Origin: JALYGJ01 sp036558545
GTDB taxonomy: Bacteria > Chloroflexota > Limnocylindria > Limnocylindrales > CSP1-4
Direction of reading: 5' to 3'
NCBI GenBank assembly: GCA_036558545.1
Contig: DATBFJ010000071.1
Coordinates: 30,951 to 94,950, forward strand
DNA length: 64,000 nucleotides
Under the pieces are notes generated by a model. It did no database searches, had not been told where the DNA came from, and worked only from the letters and a program-made list of their open reading frames with translations. Numbering within the stretch: position 1 is the first letter of the stretch; every line of letters starts with the position of its first letter. Shown one piece after another: positions 26,571 to 35,039 of the stretch. Both the position numbers and the translations under genes were made by a program.

Positions 26571-27095
26571 CTACCTGGGTTTCTTGGACGGCTTGGGGGT
26601 CGGCTGGACGCCGTAACCGGGTATCAGCAGTTCCTGGCCGACCTGCAGGCGGTTGGGATTCTTGATCCCGTTGAGATCGATGATGTCCTGCACCGCGACC
26701 TGGAACATGCCGGCAATGTTGACAAGGTGGTCGCCGGGCTGGACCACGTAGGTGAACGGCGGAAGCGTGACCTCCGCAGTGGGAGGGGGTGTCGGCGTGC
26801 GGCGCGGCGCGTCGGTCGGTTCGACCGACGCGCCCGGCGAGACAGTTGGCTGTGCGCTGGCATCGACGTGCGCCGGGGTCGCCGAGGCGCCTGCGACTGG
26901 CCCGGGCACGGCCTTCATGTTCGCCACGACCCAAGCAGTGAACAGACCCCCCGCGACCGCGAGAACGAGCACAACCACCGCGGCGATGACCCAGCCCACG
27001 GCACCGTTTGAGGCTCGCGCCCTGGTCTTGGACGGATCCGGCGCGATGGGCGGCGGTGGCGTGGGCGGGCTGCTCGGCGTGACGTCGTCGCTCAC
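26571..27095 (-). CDS. membrane-anchored single-LysM protein
   Basis: 174 residues. A Pro-rich cytoplasmic tail, one membrane helix (VGWVIAAVVVLVLAVAGGLFTAWVV), a Pro/Thr/Ser linker and a C-terminal LysM domain (TYVVQPGDHLVNIAGMFQV... NGIKNPNRLQVGQELLIP) that should bind peptidoglycan. The GTG at 27095 is chosen over longer frames because a TACTCT hexamer lies 6 nt upstream and the extended N-terminus has no family support. Convergent with mreC, which fits an envelope neighbourhood. Confidence 0.82.
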   Translation of the reverse strand: MSDDVTPSSPPTPPPPIAPDPSKTRARASNGAVGWVIAAVVVLVLAVAGGLFTAWVVANMKAVPGPVAGASATPAHVDASAQPTVSPGASVEPTDAPRRTPTPPPTAEVTLPPFTYVVQPGDHLVNIAGMFQVAVQDIIDLNGIKNPNRLQVGQELLIPGYGVQPTPKPSKKPR

Positions 27096-27101
27096 AACAG
27101 G

Positions 27102-27107
27102 AGAGTA
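27102..27107 (-). promoter_or_regulatory. -10-like TACTCT, leaderless promoter of LysM gene
   Basis: Minus strand TACTCT, 6 nt, then GTG at 27095. Confidence 0.4.
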
Positions 27108-27296
27108 ACCGGCCCGCGACCGAACCATCCGGCGGTGGGGCGGTGCGCGCGAGCAACTGGGCCGGACGAGCCAAGGGCCGTGGTACCTCCTCGCAATGGT
27201 TTGAGCAGCGGCCGATCGCGACTCTGAGCCCACGTCGCAGGATCGTTCGACCAGCCGAACGCGCCCCACCTGTGACCAAGCAGAGGGGAAAGTCAC

Positions 27297-29195
27297 TTGT
27301 CGGTTCGTGCGGTTAGTCGAGGCGTCGCTTCACGCGCCCCATTGGCGGCAGCAATCCTTGCGTTGCTAGCCCTCCTCGCAACTACTTCGTTCGGCGCTTC
27401 TGTCCACGCCGCGAACAGCAACACGTCGCACTCATCCACCGTCGCTGACGATGCAACGCCGCATCAGCTCAAGGCGGTTTTCATCGTCGGCCCGACTGGC
27501 AGCCTGACTGACATGGACCTCACGGATGCCGAGCAACTGGCCGAGGTTGCCGAGTCCTACGGCATGGACGTTCGTCGTGTCTTCTGGCCGCACGCCACAT
27601 GGGCGAACGTGCTCGCCAACATCCAGGGCGCGAACCTCGTGGTCTACATGGGCCACGGCTACGGCTGGCCAAGCGCGTATACGAAAACCCTGACCGAGAG
27701 TCGCCAGGACGGCATGGGCCTGAACACGACTGACGGCAGTGGCAAGAACGCCTACACCTATTACGGCGCGAACCTGCTCAAGGAATACGTGCACCTCGCG
27801 CCCAACGCGATCGTCTTCCTGAATCACCTGTGCTATTCGGCAGGCAACGCCGAGCCCGGAATGGCCTTCCCAACCTGGGACGTGGCGCAGCAGCGCGTCG
27901 ACAACATGGCCGCGGGCTGGTTGGGCACAGGTGCCAAGACGGTCTTTGCGTACGGTGAGCAGCTCTTTGTCAAGGCTCTCAAGGGCCTTTTCGATACGAC
28001 CACCGACTACGACATGGAAGACCTCTTCCGCATCGCGCCGCCCGCCGGCAAGAGCGGTGAGTACTGGGGCTGGGTCGGTGCAGATCCGCGCAAGTTCAAC
28101 TCCGTTCGAACGCCCGGTGCGACGAACTTCCTCGATCCCGATCCGACCAAGGACGGCTGGTATCGAGCTGTCACTGGCGATCTGACGATGACTGCCTCTG
28201 AGTGGAAGTCCGGGCCAGACAGCCCGACCGCGCCGAACATGGACAACCTGACGGCGTCGACCGACGGTGCTGCGCAGATGGGCGGCCAGCAGGGCGGCTC
28301 CGGCTCGACGGTTGTCTTCACGCCCAATGGCGATGGCTCGAGCGACACGGTTAACTTCAGCTACACGACCAACAAGGAAACGTTCGTCGACTGGCAGGTC
28401 CAGAACTCAAACGGCAACGTGGTGCGCTCGTTCTCGACGTGGACCCAGGGTGGCACCGGAACGGCGACGTGGGATGGCAAGAAGAACGACAACAGCATGG
28501 CGCCGGACGGCACATATACGGTCACGGGTACGCCGAGCAGCCGAGCCGGAAATTACGGCGGTCCGGTGAGCGTCACGGTCAAGCTCCTGACCGCGATGGC
28601 GTTCGCCAAGGCGAGCCCGAACCTGTTCTACGCGTCCGATGGTGACAGCCTCGCCCAAACGACAAGCCTCTCGGTAAACCTGACCCAGTCGGCAACGTTC
28701 AGCTGGGTGGTCGCCGACAAGAACAACAACGTCGTTCGCTCGAACATGAACAATGCCTCTGTAGGGGCGGGCACGCAGACGTGGCAATGGGACGGTAAGG
28801 ACGGCTCAGGTAACTACGTTCCTGACGGCACCTACTACAGCGTCACAACCGCCCAGACCAGCGCTGGGACTTACACCCAGCGGGTCGCGCTCGACGTACG
28901 CGCGTTCAGCGTGACGGGTGTCAGCTCAGCCCCGTACACCAGGGGGACAAAGGTCAAGTTCACCATCTACAGCGCGGAAACGCTGAGCTCGACGACGCCC
29001 AAGCCCAAGCTCAAGGTGACCTTGCCCGGCATGGCAGCCAAGGTCTACACGACGAAGAAGGTGGCCGGCGGCGGCTTCACCGTCACGGTCAACTTCCAGG
29101 CCGCAGCCCAGGCCGGAACGGCCACGTTCCACGTCACTGGCACGGACAGCAACGGGCAGGCGCAGTTCTCGGACTACACCTTCCAGCTCAACTAG
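27297..29195 (+). CDS. secreted protein with possible caspase-like Cys/His region and two FlgD-like Ig units
   Basis: 632 residues. Signal peptide to about residue 39 (SFGASVHAAN). The first 300 residues form an alpha/beta domain in which a hydrophobic strand ends in YMGHGYG (His120) and a later strand ends in VFLNHLCYSAGN (Cys179). This is the spacing and context of the His/Cys dyad of clan CD peptidases (caspase, gingipain, CHAT). I infer that fold, and activity is unproven. Two FlgD-like Ig units follow, marked by FTPNGDG, TWDGKKNDNSMAPDGTYTV and WDGKDGSGNYVPDGTYYSV, then a final beta domain. TTG start with GAGGGG 8 nt upstream. A strong hairpin ends the transcript. Confidence 0.75.
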   Translation: MSVRAVSRGVASRAPLAAAILALLALLATTSFGASVHAANSNTSHSSTVADDATPHQLKAVFIVGPTGSLTDMDLTDAEQLAEVAESYGMDVRRVFWPHATWANVLANIQGANLVVYMGHGYGWPSAYTKTLTESRQDGMGLNTTDGSGKNAYTYYGANLLKEYVHLAPNAIVFLNHLCYSAGNAEPGMAFPTWDVAQQRVDNMAAGWLGTGAKTVFAYGEQLFVKALKGLFDTTTDYDMEDLFRIAPPAGKSGEYWGWVGADPRKFNSVRTPGATNFLDPDPTKDGWYRAVTGDLTMTASEWKSGPDSPTAPNMDNLTASTDGAAQMGGQQGGSGSTVVFTPNGDGSSDTVNFSYTTNKETFVDWQVQNSNGNVVRSFSTWTQGGTGTATWDGKKNDNSMAPDGTYTVTGTPSSRAGNYGGPVSVTVKLLTAMAFAKASPNLFYASDGDSLAQTTSLSVNLTQSATFSWVVADKNNNVVRSNMNNASVGAGTQTWQWDGKDGSGNYVPDGTYYSVTTAQTSAGTYTQRVALDVRAFSVTGVSSAPYTRGTKVKFTIYSAETLSSTTPKPKLKVTLPGMAAKVYTTKKVAGGGFTVTVNFQAAAQAGTATFHVTGTDSNGQAQFSDYTFQLN

Positions 29196-29214
29196 CACCG
29201 ACCATCCCTGCAGC

Positions 29215-29250
29215 AACGCCGAGCCGGCCCGAAAGGGCCGGCTCGGCGTT
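29215..29250. terminator. strong hairpin after the FlgD-Ig protein gene
   Basis: Perfect 16-bp stem AACGCCGAGCCGGCCC / GGGCCGGCTCGGCGTT around a GAAA tetraloop, starting 19 bp after the stop codon. There is no long T-run, but position and stability fit intrinsic termination. The next promoter-like hexamer starts 10 bp later. Confidence 0.8.
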
Positions 29251-29259
29251 ATCAGTCGC

Positions 29260-29265
29260 TAGACT
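29260..29265 (+). promoter_or_regulatory. -10-like TAGACT, leaderless promoter of GT2 gene
   Basis: TAGACT, 8 nt, then ATG at 29274, immediately after the preceding terminator. Confidence 0.5.
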
Positions 29266-29273
29266 CGCCGCCG

Positions 29274-30020
29274 ATGGAAGCCCAGCCGAAGTACGACGGG
29301 ACGTGGGTTGTTCTGCCCACGTACAACGAGATCGAGAACCTGCCCAACGTGGCTCCCGCCATCCTCGCTGCATTGCCTGGCTCGACTCTATTCGTCGTCG
29401 ACGACTCGTCACCTGACGGAACGGGCGAGCTGGCCGACAAGATGGCGGCCACCGATCCGCACGTGCGAGTGATGCACCGAACCGAAAAGCAGGGTCTTGG
29501 AAAGGCCTATATCGCTGGATTTCAAGCCGCCCTCGAACAGGGAGCTCAGCGAATCGTGCAAATGGACTCCGACGGTTCGCATGATCCCAAGTACCTGCCA
29601 TCGCTCGTGGACAACCTGGCCAAGTACGACCTCGTTTTGGGCTCGCGCTACGTAAAGGGCGGCGGCGTACGAAATTGGGGTCTGATGCGTCGCTTTGTGT
29701 CGCGCGGCGGCTCCATGTTCGCTCGGGCGGTCCTGTTGCTGCGACCGCACGACCTGACCGGCGGCTTCAAGGCGTGGCGGCGCGACACGCTGGCAGCACT
29801 GCCGTGGACCTCGCTCCATTCGGGCGGCTACGTTTTCCAGATAGAGACGACATATCGCGCACAGCGGGCCGGCGCAAGGATCAAAGAGGTGCCGATCATT
29901 TTCGTCGACCGCCAGCTTGGCGCCAGCAAGATGTCGCGCCGGATAATCGTCGAAGCGCTGGCAGTCGTCGTGCGTCTGCGCTGGGAGGAGCTGCGCGGAC
30001 GGCTCCGCCGCGGCAGCTGA
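29274..30020 (+). CDS. polyprenol-phosphate mannose/glucose synthase (GT2)
   Basis: 248 residues; family 2 glycosyltransferase of the DPM1/Ppm1 type. WVVLPTYNEIENLP, the nucleotide-binding VVDDSSPDGTGE, catalytic metal motif QMDSDGSHDP, and GSRYVKGGGVRNWG are all diagnostic. It moves a hexose from GDP- or UDP-sugar to a polyprenyl phosphate on the cytoplasmic face. There are no C-terminal membrane helices, as in the short DPM1 form. TGATG overlap with the GT4 gene. Confidence 0.9.
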   Translation: MEAQPKYDGTWVVLPTYNEIENLPNVAPAILAALPGSTLFVVDDSSPDGTGELADKMAATDPHVRVMHRTEKQGLGKAYIAGFQAALEQGAQRIVQMDSDGSHDPKYLPSLVDNLAKYDLVLGSRYVKGGGVRNWGLMRRFVSRGGSMFARAVLLLRPHDLTGGFKAWRRDTLAALPWTSLHSGGYVFQIETTYRAQRAGARIKEVPIIFVDRQLGASKMSRRIIVEALAVVVRLRWEELRGRLRRGS

Positions 30021-31270
30021 TGCGACTCGAGCCGGCCGCGCCGGCTCCCAAACCGGATCCGGTGCGTGTCGTCGTGGATGCACGACCCATCCAGGAGCCG
30101 GAGCGATCGCCACTGACGGCGTGGTATCTGGACGAGTTGCTGCACGCCTTCGCCGAGGATCCGCTCGAAGGTGAGGACTTCGTCATCGTCTCACGCTCGT
30201 TGCGCGACGATCCCGCCACTGAGCTCGCGGAGGCTGGCTTGCCGATTGCCTCATCGCGCCGCATTCCGCCTACGACGCGCGCCCTTCGGTCGGCGGGAAT
30301 GACGCTCGACTCATTCCTGTTGCGTGGCGCTGAGCTGGGCGCGCGCGCCGAGAGGCCGACCGTCTTCCACACGGCAGGTGGAGCCGTCCCACTAGCGTCT
30401 GGATTGCCAGTGGTCGCGACGCTCCTCGACCTGGCGCCATGGGAGCTGCCCGAAACATACGCGGCAAGTCGCGCGGCTCGTTTCGGCCATCGCCTCAGGG
30501 CGCGCGTGCTACGCGATGCGGCGGTCGTCATCGTTTGCTCACGCGCCGTCGGCGAGAGCGCGCGCCGCCGCCTCCACATCCCACAGGAACGGATCGCGGT
30601 CATCCCTCTGGCCGTTGGCAACGACTTTGCGGCGGCAGCACGCGACTCCGACCGGCTTGCCCATGACCGGGCGCGCCTGGCCTTACCGCCTCGCTATCTC
30701 GTTTTCGCTGGCCGGTACGACGCGCGCAAGGATCTGCGCTCGGTATTCCAGGCACTGGCCTCGCTTCGGGAGCGCGGCGGGGACGTTCCCCGGCTGGTCG
30801 TGGCCCTCGACCTGGCTTTTCCCGACGACCACGGCCGGATCGCCAGGGCCATTGACGCAACAGGCGTCACAGATATCGTGACGATTGCCGCGACAACAGG
30901 TCCGCGACAACGGGCGGCCTTGATGGCTGGAGCTGAAGCGTTCGTATACCCGGCACTCACAGAGGCAACGGCGTTGCCCGTGCTCGAGGCGCTGACCCTG
31001 GGTGTGCCTGTGATCTCGTCACGGACCGGAGCCCTACCCGAGACCGTTGGCAGTGCCGGCATAGTCGTGGAGCCACGCGACCCGGCGCGTATGTTCTCCG
31101 CACTGGAGGCCGTCTGGTCGGCCGGCCCGCTGGCGCGGCAGCTGCGCGGGCACGCCGAGAGGCGCGCCGAGGCGGCTCAACGGACGTGGTCCGACGTCGC
31201 GCGTGACACGCGGTTGGCGTACGCGTCCGCAGCGAAATCCGTCGGTTCGCGCTACGCTGACAGCCCCTGA
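30020..31270 (+). CDS. family 4 glycosyltransferase
   Basis: 416 residues with a GT-B fold. The C-terminal donor-binding half reads FAGRYDARKDLRSVFQAL, then AEAFVYPALTEATALPVLEALTLGVPVISS with the E(x7)E-type site, and LPETVGSAGIVVEPRDP. The ATG at 30020 shares its A with the stop of the GT2 gene, so the two are coupled and may act in one glycan or lipid glycosylation path. Acceptor and sugar are unknown. Confidence 0.85.
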   Translation: MRLEPAAPAPKPDPVRVVVDARPIQEPERSPLTAWYLDELLHAFAEDPLEGEDFVIVSRSLRDDPATELAEAGLPIASSRRIPPTTRALRSAGMTLDSFLLRGAELGARAERPTVFHTAGGAVPLASGLPVVATLLDLAPWELPETYAASRAARFGHRLRARVLRDAAVVIVCSRAVGESARRRLHIPQERIAVIPLAVGNDFAAAARDSDRLAHDRARLALPPRYLVFAGRYDARKDLRSVFQALASLRERGGDVPRLVVALDLAFPDDHGRIARAIDATGVTDIVTIAATTGPRQRAALMAGAEAFVYPALTEATALPVLEALTLGVPVISSRTGALPETVGSAGIVVEPRDPARMFSALEAVWSAGPLARQLRGHAERRAEAAQRTWSDVARDTRLAYASAAKSVGSRYADSP

Positions 31271-31369
31271 CGGTGCGCGCCGCATGGACGGCTGTGCCCC
31301 GGGGTCCCGAACACGAAACTTGATCACAAATCGATCGCATGCGACGCAGGGGAACCTCCAGGAGCAAGA

Positions 31370-32083
31370 GTGGACTACGAACGAGAGCCGGACTCCGGTC
31401 TCGACTCAGAGTCGAGCGAGTCCGAGGCGTCTGCACACACGGACGTCTCACCGATCGCTTGGGCGCAAGGCACAGCAGACGCACAGCGTCCTGACAGTAA
31501 CGACGAGGGTCTGGGCACAGATGCTGATGTCATGGACGACTCATTCGCTTCGGGACCTAATGCGCCCGAGTGGCCTACCCCGGATTTCGAGTCCACGAGC
31601 GAGGCAGACGCGGCCGAAGCGACATCAGACGCCTACACCGTCGCCACGGCCGCAACTAAGGACTTGGGCGACGACAGCGACGCTCCGGTAGTTGATGACG
31701 CTGTCGCGCCTGCTCTGTCGCCCCAGATGCAGCCACACGTCCGCGCCGAGAGCGTCAACTTGACCCAGGCCGGAGCTCAGACGATCGAGGCGAACACTGT
31801 CACGCTCAGTCAGGGCGGGGCGGCCCAGGTCCGTGCCGAGCAGATGACTGTGCACGAGGGCGGCGTGGCTCTTGCTCGAGTCAGCAACCTCAAGCTTGGC
31901 TCTGGCGCCTCCGCCTTCGCCGTGGTTGCCGACGAGGCGACCGTCGAGGAGGGCTCAAACACCTTCCTGGTCGTCTCGCGCACCTTCAACGGCGATGTTC
32001 GGCCAACCGTCGACTGGCGCACCGCGCTCGCATTCGGTGCCGGTGTCGGATTCGTCCTGTCGCTGTTCCGCCGCCGCAGATGA
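31370..32083 (+). CDS. acidic, tail-anchored protein with solenoid-like repeats
   Basis: 237 residues. The first 120 are highly acidic and Ser/Thr/Ala-rich, probably disordered. Residues about 120-200 hold short repeats such as AESVNLTQAGAQTIEANTVT, LSQGGAAQVRAEQMTVHEGG and ARVSNLKLGSGAS, alternating like a small beta-solenoid. A single hydrophobic helix at the extreme C-terminus (ALAFGAGVGFVLSLF) is followed by RRRR, the layout of a tail-anchored protein with the body in the cytoplasm or, less likely, outside. GTG start with AGGAG 6 nt upstream. The ATGA overlap couples it to the PpiC-type foldase. Family not recognised. Confidence 0.72.
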   Translation: MDYEREPDSGLDSESSESEASAHTDVSPIAWAQGTADAQRPDSNDEGLGTDADVMDDSFASGPNAPEWPTPDFESTSEADAAEATSDAYTVATAATKDLGDDSDAPVVDDAVAPALSPQMQPHVRAESVNLTQAGAQTIEANTVTLSQGGAAQVRAEQMTVHEGGVALARVSNLKLGSGASAFAVVADEATVEEGSNTFLVVSRTFNGDVRPTVDWRTALAFGAGVGFVLSLFRRRR

Positions 32084-33876
32084 CCGTTCGCACCCGACGG
32101 CCCGAAAAGGTCGGTGTAAGAGCACGGCTCGGCGGCCTCGTCGAGACCGAGGAGCGGCAGCAGGCGGTTATCACCGTGCTCTTCATCGGCACGATTATTG
32201 CCGTCGCGATCATCATTCTCGGCGCCGTGGGCGTCGGTTACTACAACGACAACCTGCGCGCACTCGGACAAGTCGGCTCGGTCCAGATTTCGCCTCAACT
32301 CCTGCGCGATGAGACCAACTTCGAAACCTGGCGCCTGCAGCGCGACGAAGGCGAGATAACAGAGGCTCAGATCGCCGGCCAGATCGATTCGGACACGGCG
32401 GCAAACAAGAATTCCGCACTTCAGACGGCGAGCCAGAACCTGAGCACGAACGCGCTCGACATGCTCGTCGATCAGATCTACCAGTCACAGCTGGCGCCTG
32501 CCAACGGCGTCAACGTGAGCGACTCGGACATCGATACACGCTACGAGCAGGAGATCTCGAGCCCTGAGCAGCGCCATGTCTGGGTTGTCGGGGTGACACC
32601 GACCGCGGCCGACGCCACCAACGGCCCCACGGCCGGCGAGCGCCAGGCCGCGCTGGACAAGGCAACCCAGGCGCTCAACGACCTGAACTCAGGCAAGGAC
32701 TTTTCGGAGGTCGCCAAGACCTACGGCACTGACGCCAAGTCGCAGGCCGGCGGAGACCTGGGCACCATCGGACAGATCGCCGTCGCGGATGACACGCTCG
32801 CCCAGGCGCTCTTCAAGTTGCCGCTCAACGGTACGACCGGCATCGTCCGTGGCGCGGACGGCACGTACTACATCGGGCGCGTCACGGAGATCGATCCCGG
32901 CCAGGAGGACTCGAACCTCAAGACCAAGCTGCTGGCCAGCGTGTCTGAGGCAAGCGTTCGGCAGCTGCTTGGCTACCAGATCGCGGCGGAGAACCTCCAG
33001 GCCAAGATCGTCAACGATGCACTCGCCCAGACGCCGGAGCAGGTCAAGCTGGCCACGATCTACATCGACGGCGAGTACAGCGGCGACACAGACACCTCGG
33101 ACGGTGAAATCGACTACGACGAGATCGTCTACGCACCAAATAACGACCTCGACAACGCACCTGACCTCGACCCTAACGATCCGGCGTGGGCCGCAGCCAA
33201 AGCGGAAGCCGATGCCGCATTCGCACAGTTGAACGCGATCACCGACGTCACCCAGCGCACCGACACATTCACCCAGATGGCAACCAGCAACAGCGACGAT
33301 CCGACGTCGCAGGACGGTGGCAAGGTGGGTTATGTCACGCGTGACATCCCGCCAACGGCCGTCTCCGATGCCCTGTGGAATGGCACCCACAACAAGGGCG
33401 ACATAATCGGCCCGATCAAGGGCGATGCGGGTTATTACGTGCTGCTGTTCAACGACCACCGCGACTCGCCGGAGAACCGCGTCAACACTGTCCAGACCGC
33501 CCTGAACACGCCTGGCGCGGACTTCAACGCGTTGGCCAAGCAGTACTCCGACGGCCCTGAGAAGGCCGAGGGCGGTGAGATCGGCTGGTTCACCAAGGAC
33601 AGCCTGACGAGCGACATCGTCGACACGATCTGGGGCCTCGCCGTCGGCCAGGTGAGCGCACCGCTCGAGCTGGGCAACGGCCACTACTTCATCAAGGTCG
33701 AGGACAAGCAGGTTCGACCGCTTGATGCGGACGAGCAGGCCGCGGCCAGCCAGACCGCCTTCTCAACGTGGTATCAGCCACTCAAGGATCAGGCGACGAC
33801 GGACGGCACGATCACGACCGTCGAACCGCTCGACACGGCCGCAGATCTGACCACTGGCGGGGACCAAGGCCCGTAG
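32080..33876 (+). CDS. membrane-anchored PpiC/SurA-type peptidyl-prolyl isomerase
   Basis: 598 residues. One N-terminal helix (VITVLFIGTIIAVAIIILGAV), a helical SurA-like chaperone part with a long interdomain segment, then two parvulin-type rotamase domains. The first spans about residues 165-275 (EQRHVWVVGVTP...AGGDLGTIGQI...YYIGRVTEI). The second spans about 395-545, with QDGGKVGYVTRDIPP and GGEIGWFTKDSL, then PLELGNGHYFIKVEDK. It should assist folding of exported proteins outside the membrane. ATGA overlap with the acidic tail-anchored gene upstream. Confidence 0.88.
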   Translation: MTVRTRRPEKVGVRARLGGLVETEERQQAVITVLFIGTIIAVAIIILGAVGVGYYNDNLRALGQVGSVQISPQLLRDETNFETWRLQRDEGEITEAQIAGQIDSDTAANKNSALQTASQNLSTNALDMLVDQIYQSQLAPANGVNVSDSDIDTRYEQEISSPEQRHVWVVGVTPTAADATNGPTAGERQAALDKATQALNDLNSGKDFSEVAKTYGTDAKSQAGGDLGTIGQIAVADDTLAQALFKLPLNGTTGIVRGADGTYYIGRVTEIDPGQEDSNLKTKLLASVSEASVRQLLGYQIAAENLQAKIVNDALAQTPEQVKLATIYIDGEYSGDTDTSDGEIDYDEIVYAPNNDLDNAPDLDPNDPAWAAAKAEADAAFAQLNAITDVTQRTDTFTQMATSNSDDPTSQDGGKVGYVTRDIPPTAVSDALWNGTHNKGDIIGPIKGDAGYYVLLFNDHRDSPENRVNTVQTALNTPGADFNALAKQYSDGPEKAEGGEIGWFTKDSLTSDIVDTIWGLAVGQVSAPLELGNGHYFIKVEDKQVRPLDADEQAAASQTAFSTWYQPLKDQATTDGTITTVEPLDTAADLTTGGDQGP

Positions 33877-33879
33877 CAA

Positions 33880-33885
33880 TAGACT
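33880..33885 (+). promoter_or_regulatory. -10-like TAGACT, leaderless promoter of mazG
   Basis: TAGACT ends 5 nt before ATG 33891 and 8 nt before ATG 33894; the 8-nt gap equals that of several other genes here. Confidence 0.45.
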
Positions 33886-33890
33886 CGGGA

Positions 33891-35039
33891 ATGATGCAAA
33901 TGCGCTTGGGGGCGCTGCTCGACGAAGTTGAGTCGCGCTTCGGCGTCAGTGCCGCGGACGGACTACAGGTTCTGACGACGAGGGCCGTTATTGCGCGTCC
34001 GTTCGATCCGGGCATTGCCCTCGTCCTGGTCCCGGGCAGTTCGGCGGACGGACCGCCGTTGCCCGGCCGTGCCGCGCACGCCGGCTCGCCCGCGCAGATG
34101 CTGCGATCGCTCTATCCGGCCGACCATCCGGTCAACCCGATCCATGACGGCTCGCCCACCACGATCGCCCAACTCACCGACGCACAGCTGGCAACGGACG
34201 CACACTTCCTGCCCGCGGTCGACGCGATCGAGAACGGCGCAAGCCCCTATTCGCTGCCGTGGCTCGTTGCCCGGTTGCGCGCGCCCGACGGGTGTCCCTG
34301 GGATCGCGAGCAGGACCACCTGTCGCTGCGCAAGTTCCTGGTCGAGGAGACGTACGAGGTATACGACGCACTCGACTCCGGCTCCTCGCCGAAACTCGCC
34401 GAGGAGCTCGGCGACCTGCTGCTCCAGATCGTCCTGCATGCCCAGTACGCGGCCGAGGATGGCGTCTTCGACATGACCGACGTGCATCGCGAGGTGATGG
34501 CCAAGATCGTCCGCCGTCATCCTCACGTCTTTGGCGACGCGGTGGCCAACTCTGCCGCGGATGTGATCCGCAACTGGGAGCAGATCAAAGCGGGCGAACG
34601 TGCGGCGCGCTCGAACAGTGACGGAGAGTCGGTGCCCAAGAACACCTCGATGCCCGCCGCATTCGCGGGTCTGTCGCGGTCGCTACCCGCCCTGGCATAC
34701 GCACAGGAGATGCAGGAACGGGCGGCATCGCTGGGTTACGACTGGCCGAGCGTTGCTGGCGTCCTCGACAAGGTGACTGAGGAGTCGCGAGAGCTGACGG
34801 AGGCGCGCGACGAAACCGAGCGACGCGAGGAGTTTGGCGACCTTCTGATGGTCCTCGTCAACCTGGGCCGCAAGCTGGGCATCGACTCGGAAGCGGCGCT
34901 GCGCCAGGCGAGCGCCAAGTTCGCGGCACGTTTCGCGCACGTCGAGCGGCTCGCCGGCGAGCACAACGTTCAACTCAAGGATTTGTCGTTCGATCAGCTC
35001 GACGAGCTGTGGGAGGAGGCTAAGGTGGCAGCTCGATGA
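33891..35039 (+). CDS. mazG: MazG nucleoside triphosphate pyrophosphohydrolase with relic methylase domain
   Basis: About 382 residues. Two MazG domains: the first starts RLRAPDGCPWDREQDHLSLRK and has the metal-binding EELGDLLLQIVLHAQ; the second has VTEESRELTEARDETERREEFGDLLMVLVNL. They hydrolyse (d)NTPs to NMP and PPi to remove aberrant nucleotides. The first 120 residues (SAADGLQVLTTR, LRSLYPADHPVNPIHDG) match only the C-terminal half of the tetrapyrrole methylase domain fused to MazG in YabN-type proteins. The SAM-binding half is missing, so methylation is unlikely. ATGs at 33891, 33894 and 33900 compete. ATGA overlap with rph. Confidence 0.9.
   Translation: MMQMRLGALLDEVESRFGVSAADGLQVLTTRAVIARPFDPGIALVLVPGSSADGPPLPGRAAHAGSPAQMLRSLYPADHPVNPIHDGSPTTIAQLTDAQLATDAHFLPAVDAIENGASPYSLPWLVARLRAPDGCPWDREQDHLSLRKFLVEETYEVYDALDSGSSPKLAEELGDLLLQIVLHAQYAAEDGVFDMTDVHREVMAKIVRRHPHVFGDAVANSAADVIRNWEQIKAGERAARSNSDGESVPKNTSMPAAFAGLSRSLPALAYAQEMQERAASLGYDWPSVAGVLDKVTEESRELTEARDETERREEFGDLLMVLVNLGRKLGIDSEAALRQASAKFAARFAHVERLAGEHNVQLKDLSFDQLDELWEEAKVAAR

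Noticed and set aside
32689..33684. 331-codon minus-strand frame opposite the PpiC foldase
   Set aside because: Shadow frame; Val/Arg/Leu-rich repeats without a recognisable domain.
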